A stretch of DNA of 11,046 bases from CAYVHB01 sp964450865 (GTDB taxonomy: Bacteria > Bacillota > Clostridia > Saccharofermentanales > UBA5734): contig CAYVHB010000059.1 in assembly GCA_964450865.1 (NCBI GenBank), forward strand, positions 1-11,046. The letters run 5' to 3'. The stretch's first letter is position 1. Every line of letters starts with the position of its first letter. Made by a program: the position numbers and the translations under genes. This document shows, in pieces, positions 1-5,498 of this stretch. The notes beneath the pieces were generated by a model. That model worked only from the letters and a program-made list of their open reading frames with translations. It searched no databases and was not told where the DNA came from.

Positions 1-938
1 CCGCCGTCCATTGCGCGTACAGGGTGGTGTTGGCCGTGATGCTGAACGTCGCGCCCGCCGCGTAGCTCGTGCCGCTGCCGTTGGCCGCCGTGTTCCAGCC
101 GGCGAAGGTGTAGCCCGTGCGGACTAAAGTCCCCGCCGCGGCCACCGTCACGGTCGCGTTGTAGGCGTAGGTCCCGCCGGTCGGCGCCGTGCCGCCGGTG
201 TTGCCGTTGCCGTTATAGGCCAGCGTCAGCTGCTGCGCCGTCCACTGCGCGTACAGGGTGGTGTTCACCGTGATGCTGAACGTCGCGCCGGCCGCGTAGC
301 TCGTGCCCGTGCCGTTGGCCGCCGTGTTCCAGCCGGCGAAGGTGTAGCCCGTGCGGACCAAAGTCCCCGCCGCCGCGACGGTCACGGTCGCGTTGTAGGC
401 GTAGGTCCCGCCGGTCGGCGCCGTGCCGCCGGTGTTGCCGTTGCCGTTATAGGCCAGCGTCAGCTGCTGCGCCGTCCACTGCGCGTACAGGGTCGTGTTG
501 GCCGTGATGCTGAACGTTGCCCCCGCCGCGTAGCTTGTGCCCGTGCCGTTGGCTGCCGTGTTCCAGCCCGCGAACGTGTAGCCCGTGCGGACTAAAGTCC
601 CCGCCGCCGCCACCGTCACGGTCGTGTTGTAGGCGTAGGTCCCGCCGGTCGGCGCCGTGCCGCCGGTGTTGCCGTTGCCGTTATAGGCCAGCGTCAGCTG
701 CTGCGCCGTCCACTGCGCGTACAGGGTCGTGTTCACCATGATACTGAACGTTGCCCCCGCCGCGTAGCTTGTACCCGTTCCGTTGGCCGCCGTGTTCCAG
801 CCCGCGAACGTGTAGCCGGTGCGCGTCAGCGTGCCGGCGGCCGCTGCGGTCACGGTCGTGTTGTAGGCGTAGGTCCCGCCCGTCGGCGCCGTGCCGCCGG
901 TGTTGCCGTTGCCGTTATAGGCCAGCGTGCAAGTCGTG
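1..938 (-). repeat. Tandem 234-bp coding repeats (78 aa, InlB B/Listeria-Bacteroides type), at least four copies
   Basis: The anchor gccgtccaYtgcgcgtac (plus strand) occurs at 3, 237, 471 and 705, exactly 234 bp apart. The N-terminal-most copy loses similarity at about 928, where a Thr-rich linker (TTTTC) joins it to the lectin-like domain. The copies are very alike even at third codon positions. The residue before Asn in the SIT(A/V)NTT stretch alternates from left to right: Ala, Val, Ala, Val (the last as MVN). Copies 1-2 share synonymous bases (cgtcgcg, gctcgtgcc) that differ from copies 3-4 (cgttgccccc, gcttgt). The array continues off the left edge. Confidence 0.95.
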
Positions 939-2530
939 GTCGTCGGGCCGGTGAAAGCCTTGATACAGAAATTGGCCGTTGCATCTATATCAATTGTCAG
1001 ATCTGTCCAGCTACTTCCATCAAAACTATAGAAACTCTGTCCGGCACTGGCCGTTGCCTGGCTGCTGAAGTCGGCAGCCGCATACTCGACTGCCTGTGGG
1101 TAATAGAAATCACCCGTCGTTAATTGGAGAACGACCGAGAATTTCTGTCCCGCTGTCAGGGCGACAGCTGAGCTTAAGGGAAGCGTATGATAGCCGGCCG
1201 TCGTCAATGACCCGGTATTTGTCAAAGCCAGGGATCCGCTCGACGGCGAGCTGGTCGGATCGGTATAGATTTTAATGACATAGGAACTGGCAGTTGTCGG
1301 GGTGTAAAAAGAGACAGCTTTCAGTTCTTCGCTATTAGTGGCGGTAAAAACATTGGCCGCCCACAGGTTGTTGGTGCTCCCGTCTCCCAGGAAGCTGACC
1401 GCGCCAAGTGGATCGTACTGATAATTGCGGGTGTAATTATCGGTCGCTTCAGCCTGGTGAAAGGCGGCATTCTCGGCCATCACGGTGGCATCGTTGTATG
1501 AGATATAGAAATAGCCGCTTGCGCCCCAGGTTGTCCCCCAGCTGTTCTTGATGATGAACGCGCCATTACCGGCCGGTTCGGTATTGAAATTGCCGGCTGC
1601 AAAGTTGTCATCCCAGCCAACGATCGTGACGGCGTGGTTGGCATCAGTTTTCGTCGAACAGTAATAGGAGTCATATGTGTCATTGAAGTTGGCAGGATCC
1701 CAGTAAAAGGCCGTGTATACGCCCCCACCGGTGTAGACAGCCTGCTTGATGGTTGTAATATCCGCTGGCAGCAGGGTGACATTCTGGATGTGTCTGGACA
1801 CGGCCAGGCTGGTTGAGGAGGTCGTCGAGGTCGGATCATAGGGATCCAGTGTCTCCGCCACAGGACCGCTCCAGCGCGCGAGGTAAGCAGAGGACATCCA
1901 GGAATTGCCGCCGCCCGTATTCGGATCATAATCATAGCCGTGGGTGTTTTTCAGATTATTTTCTGAAAAATCAGTCGTCTCGCCCGGTAATAGCGCGGAT
2001 TCCAGCGAGCCATAGGTCGCAAAGGTCCAGCAGCTGCCGCTGGAGCCCTGATTGCGCACCGCTGTGACTTTACCCTGGGTACGCAGGTCATACGATGTGG
2101 GCAGCGCCTGAGCCGAAACCTGATCGGTGGTGGCAACCGTCAGCTCGGGCTGCTGCCAGAGGGTCGGCCGGTAGCCCAGGCCATGGCCTTCTTCGTCAGC
2201 AGCCGGAATTTTACCGGCTTTGATGGCTGCCCGATATTCGGTAAAGGCTGGATTTTCCGGCGCCATCTGCAAAGCCGGCGTCAAGGACGCGGCTATCACG
2301 ACGCCAGCGGGCAGGCCCGGCCAGCGGAAAATGATGAGTGAAACCAGCAAGATCAAGGCCAGGATCCGGGACCGGACGCCAGGCTGGGCCGTTGCCGGAA
2401 CAGGCGCCGGCCGGGCTGTCTGGACGCCAGGCCGGAAATTTTCCCGCTGTGTTGATGATTGATGCAATTGCAGAATTGCCCCGATTGCGGCTCGAACATG
2501 ATCCTGATAATTGGACTGCCCTGTCTTCAT
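1..2530 (-). CDS. Secreted/anchored C1A (papain-family) cysteine peptidase with lectin-like domain and InlB B-type repeats, 3' end off the window
   Basis: The frame is open from the ATG at 2530-2528 to the left edge: 843 codons and no stop, so the C-terminus is missing. The start is preceded by AAAGGA with 8 nt spacing. Residues 1-53 are polar, and about 55-83 form a hydrophobic segment (ILALILLVSLIIF) that could be a signal anchor or an unusually long signal peptide. The peptidase domain spans about 143-350 and has the full papain set: Gln161 and Cys167 in NQGSSGSCW, His299 in NHAVTIVGWDD, and Asn329 in KNSWGTTWG. Residues of about 365-525 match the lectin-like domain that follows C1 peptidases in clostridial surface proteins. 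From about 534 the protein consists of 78-residue repeats (YNGNGNTGG, GYTFAGWNT, LYAQWTA) of the Listeria-Bacteroides/InlB B (Flg_new) type. Likely role: processing of proteins at or outside the cell envelope. The substrate is unknown. Other frames here are GC-rich shadows. Confidence 0.93.
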   Translation of the reverse strand, partial: MKTGQSNYQDHVRAAIGAILQLHQSSTQRENFRPGVQTARPAPVPATAQPGVRSRILALILLVSLIIFRWPGLPAGVVIAASLTPALQMAPENPAFTEYRAAIKAGKIPAADEEGHGLGYRPTLWQQPELTVATTDQVSAQALPTSYDLRTQGKVTAVRNQGSSGSCWTFATYGSLESALLPGETTDFSENNLKNTHGYDYDPNTGGGNSWMSSAYLARWSGPVAETLDPYDPTSTTSSTSLAVSRHIQNVTLLPADITTIKQAVYTGGGVYTAFYWDPANFNDTYDSYYCSTKTDANHAVTIVGWDDNFAAGNFNTEPAGNGAFIIKNSWGTTWGASGYFYISYNDATVMAENAAFHQAEATDNYTRNYQYDPLGAVSFLGDGSTNNLWAANVFTATNSEELKAVSFYTPTTASSYVIKIYTDPTSSPSSGSLALTNTGSLTTAGYHTLPLSSAVALTAGQKFSVVLQLTTGDFYYPQAVEYAAADFSSQATASAGQSFYSFDGSSWTDLTIDIDATANFCIKAFTGPTTTTCTLAYNGNGNTGGTAPTGGTYAYNTTVTAAAAGTLTRTGYTFAGWNTAANGTGTSYAAGATFSIMVNTTLYAQWTAQQLTLAYNGNGNTGGTAPTGGTYAYNTTVTVAAAGTLVRTGYTFAGWNTAANGTGTSYAAGATFSITANTTLYAQWTAQQLTLAYNGNGNTGGTAPTGGTYAYNATVTVAAAGTLVRTGYTFAGWNTAANGTGTSYAAGATFSITVNTTLYAQWTAQQLTLAYNGNGNTGGTAPTGGTYAYNATVTVAAAGTLVRTGYTFAGWNTAANGSGTSYAAGATFSITANTTLYAQWTA

Positions 2531-2558
2531 AACTGTGATCCTTTCCCATCCCGGCGCA

Positions 2559-2572
2559 TGAGTCATGACTCA
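2559..2572. promoter_or_regulatory. 14-bp perfect palindrome in the peptidase leader
   Basis: TGAGTCATGACTCA is a perfect inverted repeat with no spacer, 29-42 bp upstream of the peptidase ATG and just upstream of its ribosome binding site. It could be an operator for a dimeric regulator. The sequence supports only the symmetry and position. Confidence 0.45.
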
Positions 2573-2600
2573 AAAGGTATTCTTTTTCATGGGTCGCCTT

Positions 2601-2727
2601 CATGGATCCCCTAGTCTAAACGTGTGAAAAACATTTTTCCCCTGGCTTAAGCATATGACAAAACATTGATCCCTTGGCTTAAGCATATGACAAAACATTG
2701 ATCCCCTGGTTTAGACATATGACAAAA
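2601..2727. repeat. 32-bp tandem repeat, four copies, upstream of the peptidase gene
   Basis: On the minus strand the copies run 2727-2696, 2695-2664, 2663-2632 and 2631-2601 (the last is 31 bp). Each reads TTTTGTCATATG, then a variable TTAAGCC-like middle, then AGGG..., ending in ATG. The two middle copies are near-identical and carry adjoining palindromes GCTTAAGC and CATATG. The outer copies carry GTCTAAAC (2614-2621) and its reverse complement GTTTAGAC (2709-2716). A 32-bp period is about three helical turns, so bound proteins would lie on one face. 32 is not a multiple of three, so this is not a coding repeat. A multi-site operator is the likeliest reading. Confidence 0.85.
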
Positions 2728-2891
2728 TCCCGTTTGTCAGACGAAATGCCAATCGTGGAGCCGGCGTTGCCTATCAGGTGAGAAATCAATGACGTCAATA
2801 CTGTTAATAATACTGTATCACAAACAGGCCGGATGGTGTAAGGGGCGGCCGTTTTTGTGCAAGCAGCCTCTTCCAGATACGCCACAACGAC

Positions 2892-2921
2892 AAAAAACCC
2901 CGGGGCACCACTCCCGGGGTT
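2892..2921 (-). terminator. Strong Rho-independent terminator on the minus strand, with no gene to terminate
   Basis: Read on the minus strand, AACCCCGGG (2921-2913), an 8-nt loop, then CCCGGGGTT (2904-2896), running into six consecutive T residues (2897-2892). The 9-bp stem is perfect. On the plus strand the same hairpin has no T tract after it. No recognisable minus-strand gene lies upstream (to its right) before the divergent reductase, so the transcript it ends must be a non-coding RNA, a leader, or the remains of a lost gene. Confidence 0.75.
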
Positions 2922-2942
2922 ATCTGCTGGAGGATAGAATGT

Positions 2943-3035
2943 ATGAAGAGGAAGCATGAAGGGGATCTATATCTTGAAGCTTGCTTGTGTTCTGTTCTCT
3001 TGCTTCTATGGTTTCAGTTTACAGCCCGAATGTGA
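2943..3035 (+). CDS. Candidate 30-residue hydrophobic micro-ORF
   Basis: ATG at 2943 lies 9 nt after a GGAGG (2929-2933) and opens a 30-codon frame. It begins MKRKHEGDLYLEACLC and continues with a hydrophobic stretch containing VLLLLWFQF, as in a short membrane peptide with a basic N-terminus. The same GGAGG could instead serve ATG 2939, a six-codon frame (MYEEEA) whose stop overlaps (ATGA) the start of a second 33-codon frame at 2956-3057. That frame is also hydrophobic (MKGIYILKLACVLFSCFYG...). Both peptides are hydrophobic because the DNA is rich in CTT/TCT, so chance is a real alternative. No clear promoter was found. Confidence 0.25.
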   Translation: MKRKHEGDLYLEACLCSVLLLLWFQFTARM

Positions 3036-3173
3036 ACGGTCTGTGGAGCCGGGGTGATCTTTTCGGTAAGCTTTTCTGACAAAACAGAGTCATTCAGTCC
3101 AGCAGATCATAGCAGATCGGTACGAAACCTTTATTTTTATCAGGCAGCATATCGCGATGCAGATTATCCCGGC

Positions 3174-3256
3174 CATGATCGATTGGGGTATTTCTTTTGA
3201 TCTGAATGGCAGGAGAGTGTGTTCATGATCGATTGGGGTGTTTCTTTTAATCTGAA
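3174..3256. repeat. Two 33-bp direct repeats, 50 bp apart, upstream of the reductase gene
   Basis: catgatcgattggggt followed by (a/g)tttctttt(g/a)atctgaa occurs at 3174-3206 and 3224-3256, differing at two positions. The second copy ends about 50 bp before the reductase ATG. Between the copies lies 17 bp of unrelated sequence. A paired regulator-binding site or a local duplication fits; no promoter consensus could be assigned within them. Confidence 0.85.
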
Positions 3257-3306
3257 CTCATGAGACAATAAGACCAGGCCATGTTTGAAAGGGGTGTTGT
3301 GCTGTC

Positions 3307-3855
3307 ATGGAACGTCAGATTGTACTTTATATCGCGATGAGCCTGGATGGTTATATTGCCCGCCGCGATGGTCGTATCGACTGGCTGAACGGCCAGGGCG
3401 ATGTACCCGATCCAGATTACGGTTATGATGAATTTTACCGGACGGTCGATACTGTTGTAATGGGCTTCACGACTTATCAGCAGTTGATCCATGAGCTTTC
3501 ACCGGATGTCTGGGTCTATGAGAACAAGAAATGTTACGTGGCCAGTACGGTCTGGCTCGAGCCGGATGGTCGTGTCGAATTTGTATCGGGAGATGTGACC
3601 GCTTTTATTGCTGATTTGAAGAATCAGCCGGGTCTGGATATCTGGCTGGTTGGCGGCAGCCAGCTGGTCAAACCGTTCATTGAGCAGGATCTCGTCGACC
3701 AGTACATCATTACGGTGATTCCTACGATTCTGGGGGACGGGATTCCCTTGTTTCACGTGGGCAATCCGGAAATCAGGCTGAGTTTGACCGGGACCCGCGT
3801 GACGGACGGTATGGTTGAATTGCGTTATACGCGGCGAAAAACGGCGACCGGGTGA
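3307..3855 (+). CDS. RibD C-terminal/dihydrofolate reductase-like protein
   Basis: 182 aa, the normal size for stand-alone single-domain RibD-C/DHFR-fold proteins such as the YyaP group. The N-terminus reads VLYIAMSLDGYIARRDG-IDWL, the family's SxDGYIA-x-IDWL opening. VVMGFTTYQQL (about 49-59) corresponds to the GRxTYE nucleotide-binding segment, though the usual Arg is replaced. IWLVGGSQLVKPFI (about 111-124) is the VGGGxL dinucleotide loop, and VIPTILGDGIPLF (about 138-150) is the PxxLGxGxPLF signature. It is expected to bind NAD(P)H in the cytoplasm and reduce a small molecule. The physiological substrate is not known for most members, and folate activity should not be assumed. AAAGGGGTG lies 10 nt before the ATG. 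No biosynthetic partner adjoins it. Confidence 0.88.
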   Translation: MERQIVLYIAMSLDGYIARRDGRIDWLNGQGDVPDPDYGYDEFYRTVDTVVMGFTTYQQLIHELSPDVWVYENKKCYVASTVWLEPDGRVEFVSGDVTAFIADLKNQPGLDIWLVGGSQLVKPFIEQDLVDQYIITVIPTILGDGIPLFHVGNPEIRLSLTGTRVTDGMVELRYTRRKTATG

Positions 3856-3920
3856 GCGATTGATAAATGTGTCTGATTTGCGAGATATACGGCGAAAAAC
3901 GGCGGCTGGATGAGCGATTG
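3822..3920 (+). repeat. Duplicated 3' tail of the reductase gene
   Basis: The last 41 bp across the stop codon (3822-3862, containing ggcgaaaaacggcg and ggtgagcgattg) recur downstream at 3880-3920 with small differences (ggcgaaaaacggcg, ggatgagcgattg). Aligned, the second copy would encode RKTAAG-stop against the real RKTATG-stop. It is non-coding in place. It looks like a local duplication of the gene end with 17 bp between the copies. Confidence 0.8.
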
Positions 3921-4021
3921 GCAATTTTCATGCTGCGCAGATCGTCAGTCATGAAATATTGGCCATGGATCGAGGCTGTTGGTGAAGGGCAACCAACTTG
4001 TGAAATATGGAGGGCATGATG

Positions 4022-5017
4022 ATGGACAAGAAACAGGTCAAGGCATCCGGGCAGGGCGGATCATCCGGGGCAAGCGGTACAAGGGGTCAGGGTGGATCAT
4101 CCGGAGCCGGCGGGAAGTATGGCGCAGCGCAGGCTGGCAGCCAGGGCAGCTCCACCGGCACCGGCACTGGCGCGAACGGATCCGGCGTCGTCAAGCCAGT
4201 CAACACCGTCGGCACGGCCTCGAAAGTGATAACGGCTTCGACCTTTTTACTGATGGTAGTTGTGAATGCGCTGGCGAATGCCTTGCCCATCAATGGTATC
4301 AATACGGGTGCGGTCTCGGACTCATATCCGAATTTATTCGCGCCGGCCGGGCTGACGTTTGCGATCTGGGGGCTCATCTACCTTTTGCTGGCGCTCCATA
4401 CGCTGTATCATGGCGGACTGTTCCAGGGCAGCAAGCGTCCGGCCAATACAGCCTTGCTGCGGCAGACCGGATTTTTCTTCTCCGTCTCCTCCCTGGCTAA
4501 TACCGTATGGATTTTTGCCTGGCACTATCGCAACATCCCGCTTTCAATGGTACTGATGCTGGTCATTCTGGTTTGCCTGGTCATCATCAATCTGCTGATT
4601 GGCCGGGCCCGGTTGAATGGCCGGGAAAAGCTGCTGGTGCGTTTGCCGTTCAGTGTTTACTTCGGCTGGATCACGGTGGCTACGATTGCCAATGCGACCA
4701 CACTGCTGGTCAGTATGGGCTGGGCGGGCCTGGGATTTGGCGAGGTTACCTGGACAGTGATTATCCTGCTGGTTGGTACCGTGATTGGCTTGCTCACCCT
4801 GCTGAAAACACAGACAATCGCCTACGGGCTGGTGCTGATCTGGGCCTATGCCGGCATTCTGAACAAGCATGCGTCTGCCAGCGGCTTTGCCGGCCGCTAT
4901 ATGGCGGTGATCATTGCCGTCGTGGCCTGCCTGGTATTCCTGGTAATCGGTGTGGCCTGGCTGGCCCTGACGACGTTATCGAAAAAGCGCAAGCAGCCCA
5001 ATAAAGCGGCAGCCTGA
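4022..5017 (+). CDS. TspO/MBR-related multispan membrane protein with Gly/Ser-rich N-terminal extension
   Basis: 331 aa from ATG 4022, chosen because GGAGGG (4009-4014) lies 7 nt upstream. In-frame ATGs at 4016 and 4019 are possible, while the one at 4007 overlaps the Shine-Dalgarno. Residues 8-56 are a low-complexity Gly/Ser/Ala/Thr segment with a repeated GQGGSSGA-SG block. About eight membrane helices follow, near 68-88, 108-130, 150-168, 173-194, 205-228, 243-261, 264-281 and 293-317. The segment NLFAPAGLTFAIWGLIYLLL (104-123) matches the PAGxxFxIWGxIY signature of tryptophan-rich sensory (TspO/MBR) relatives. Typical TspO has five helices, so this belongs to a longer related group whose ligand is not established. 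The tail is basic (KKRKQ). A terminator follows at 5096. Confidence 0.75.
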   Translation: MDKKQVKASGQGGSSGASGTRGQGGSSGAGGKYGAAQAGSQGSSTGTGTGANGSGVVKPVNTVGTASKVITASTFLLMVVVNALANALPINGINTGAVSDSYPNLFAPAGLTFAIWGLIYLLLALHTLYHGGLFQGSKRPANTALLRQTGFFFSVSSLANTVWIFAWHYRNIPLSMVLMLVILVCLVIINLLIGRARLNGREKLLVRLPFSVYFGWITVATIANATTLLVSMGWAGLGFGEVTWTVIILLVGTVIGLLTLLKTQTIAYGLVLIWAYAGILNKHASASGFAGRYMAVIIAVVACLVFLVIGVAWLALTTLSKKRKQPNKAAA

Positions 5018-5088
5018 CCAGGGTGCAGCCTGACCATTAAAATGGCAGCTCTGACGAGGGTACAAACCTGGAAGTGACAGCTCTGACG
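5009..5088 (+). repeat. Degenerate short repeats after the TspO-like gene stop
   Basis: gcagcctgacca, which holds the stop codon, occurs at 5009-5020 and again at 5025-5036. A related cagctctgacg follows at 5046-5056 and 5078-5088. Spacings are about 16, 21 and 32 bp. The pattern suggests stepwise duplication of the gene's 3' end up to the terminator. Confidence 0.6.
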
Positions 5089-5095
5089 GACCCGC

Positions 5096-5130
5096 AGCCG
5101 GGCGGCCTTGTGGTAGCCCGGCTTTTTGTT
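5096..5130 (+). terminator. Rho-independent terminator after the TspO-like gene
   Basis: AGCCGGGC (5096-5103), a 12-nt loop, GCCCGGCT (5116-5123), then TTTTT continuing to 5127. The stem is 8 bp and perfect. It lies 79 bp after the stop codon and ends the transcript of the 4022-5017 gene. Confidence 0.85.
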
Positions 5131-5315
5131 ATGCCACTTGTGGCCGACGGCGCCGCACGCATCAGGGTCGTCCTGGCTGATTATTTATATCATTTTATGT
5201 TGGCTGGCCCATGATGTTCACACAATAATCACACTGACTGGTTATAATCAGTAAAATCACAACTGCAAAAATGACAATATATCGGTTTGTTCTTACAATG
5301 CGCCTTGCAATCTAC

Positions 5316-5330
5316 TGATAATGATCATTC
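5316..5330. promoter_or_regulatory. Weak Fur-box-like sequence
   Basis: TGATAAT-G-ATCATTC resembles the 7-1-7 Fur/PerR-type inverted repeat (TGATAATnATTATCA). The left half is perfect and the right half has three mismatches. It lies about 45 bp upstream of the promoter -35. Iron control of an NRPS-type condensation gene would be plausible, but the match may be chance in AT-rich DNA. Confidence 0.2.
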
Positions 5331-5340
5331 CCCGTCAGCA

Positions 5341-5390
5341 TGTAATTGTCTTTAATTGTCTTTAATTGTCTTTAATTGTCTGTAATTGCA
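5341..5390 (+). repeat. Five 10-bp tandem repeats overlapping the -35 region
   Basis: tgtaattgtc, three perfect copies of tttaattgtc, and tgtaattgca lie head to tail with a strict 10-bp period, close to one helical turn. The fourth and fifth units contain the predicted -35 (TTGTCT, 5376-5381). Copy number may vary by slippage, or the array may be a phased regulator-binding site. Confidence 0.9.
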
Positions 5391-5405
5391 TCTGGTGCAT
5401 ATAAT
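5376..5405 (+). promoter_or_regulatory. Predicted promoter of the condensation-domain gene
   Basis: TTGTCT (5376-5381), an 18-bp spacer, then a perfect TATAAT (5400-5405). Transcription would start at about 5412, giving a leader of about 87 nt that begins with the hairpin at 5414-5451. Confidence 0.6.
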
Positions 5406-5413
5406 TTGAAAGC

Positions 5414-5451
5414 CCGGGTTCAGGCCGGATTCAGATCCAGGCCAAACCCGG
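5414..5451 (+). promoter_or_regulatory. Long hairpin at the predicted 5' end of the condensation-gene mRNA
   Basis: CCGGGTT (5414-5420) pairs with AACCCGG (5445-5451). Inside it GGCC pairs with GGCC and GGAT with ATCC around a TCAG loop, giving about 15 base pairs interrupted only by a small internal loop and one bulged A. No T tract follows, so it is not a terminator. A 5' stability element, a protein-binding site or part of an attenuator would fit. Confidence 0.55.
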
Positions 5452-5498
5452 TATCAGTCACGGCATGACAGCAAATGGCTGTCGGAACGGAGATATCA

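Larger units (their letters stand above)
2891..3100 (-). ncRNA. Possible small RNA transcript (minus strand)
   Basis: An extended -10 sequence, TGC plus TATGAT, lies on the minus strand at 3114-3106. Its -35 at the usual distance is poor (ATAAAG). Transcription from about 3099 would reach the strong terminator at 2921-2892 after about 210 nt. Nothing on this strand has a good ribosome binding site with a recognisable product; a 24-codon frame (MTLFCQKS...) lacks a clear Shine-Dalgarno. The RNA would be antisense to the micro-ORF at 2943-3035. The terminator is good evidence; the promoter and the RNA are inference. Confidence 0.3.
2531..3306. other. Long divergent intergenic region with several repeat elements
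   Basis: These 776 bp separate the minus-strand peptidase from the plus-strand reductase. They contain, from left to right, a 14-bp palindrome, a 32-bp tandem array, an AATACTGT direct repeat 12 bp apart (2797-2804 and 2809-2816), a minus-strand terminator, a possible micro-ORF, an agcagatc direct repeat (3101 and 3111) and two 33-bp direct repeats. No convincing -35/-10 pair was found for the peptidase gene or the reductase gene. The stretch is more AT-rich than its coding flanks. Confidence 0.8.
5131..5410. other. AT-rich spacer and control region upstream of the condensation-domain gene
   Basis: From about 5180 to 5410 the sequence is clearly more AT-rich than both flanking genes. It contains a degenerate Fur-box-like sequence, five 10-bp repeats and a promoter, each listed separately. 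A TATAAT at 5243-5248 has no -35 at a usable distance. No coding frame with a ribosome binding site was seen. Confidence 0.6.

Noticed and set aside
517..954. Plus-strand Pro/Arg/Ser/Cys-rich open frames within the repeat array
   Set aside because: They repeat the composition of the 234-bp units read on the wrong strand. The minus-strand frame gives a coherent InlB B-repeat protein.
1480..1935. Minus-strand 151-codon frame overlapping the peptidase
   Set aside because: It is out of frame with the catalytic Cys, His and Asn codons of the papain domain and resembles no family.
2211..2603. Minus-strand 130-codon frame starting at an ATG behind AGGGGATCC
   Set aside because: It is shifted relative to the peptidase frame, which has its own ATG (2530) and ribosome binding site. 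The product looks like a shadow.
2601..2727. CRISPR array
   Set aside because: The units abut with no unique spacers, so this is a simple tandem repeat.
2679..2957. Minus-strand 92-codon frame (MLPLHTFYPP...)
   Set aside because: It reads through the strong terminator and the 32-bp repeats, has no Shine-Dalgarno, and its sequence is unlike a protein family.
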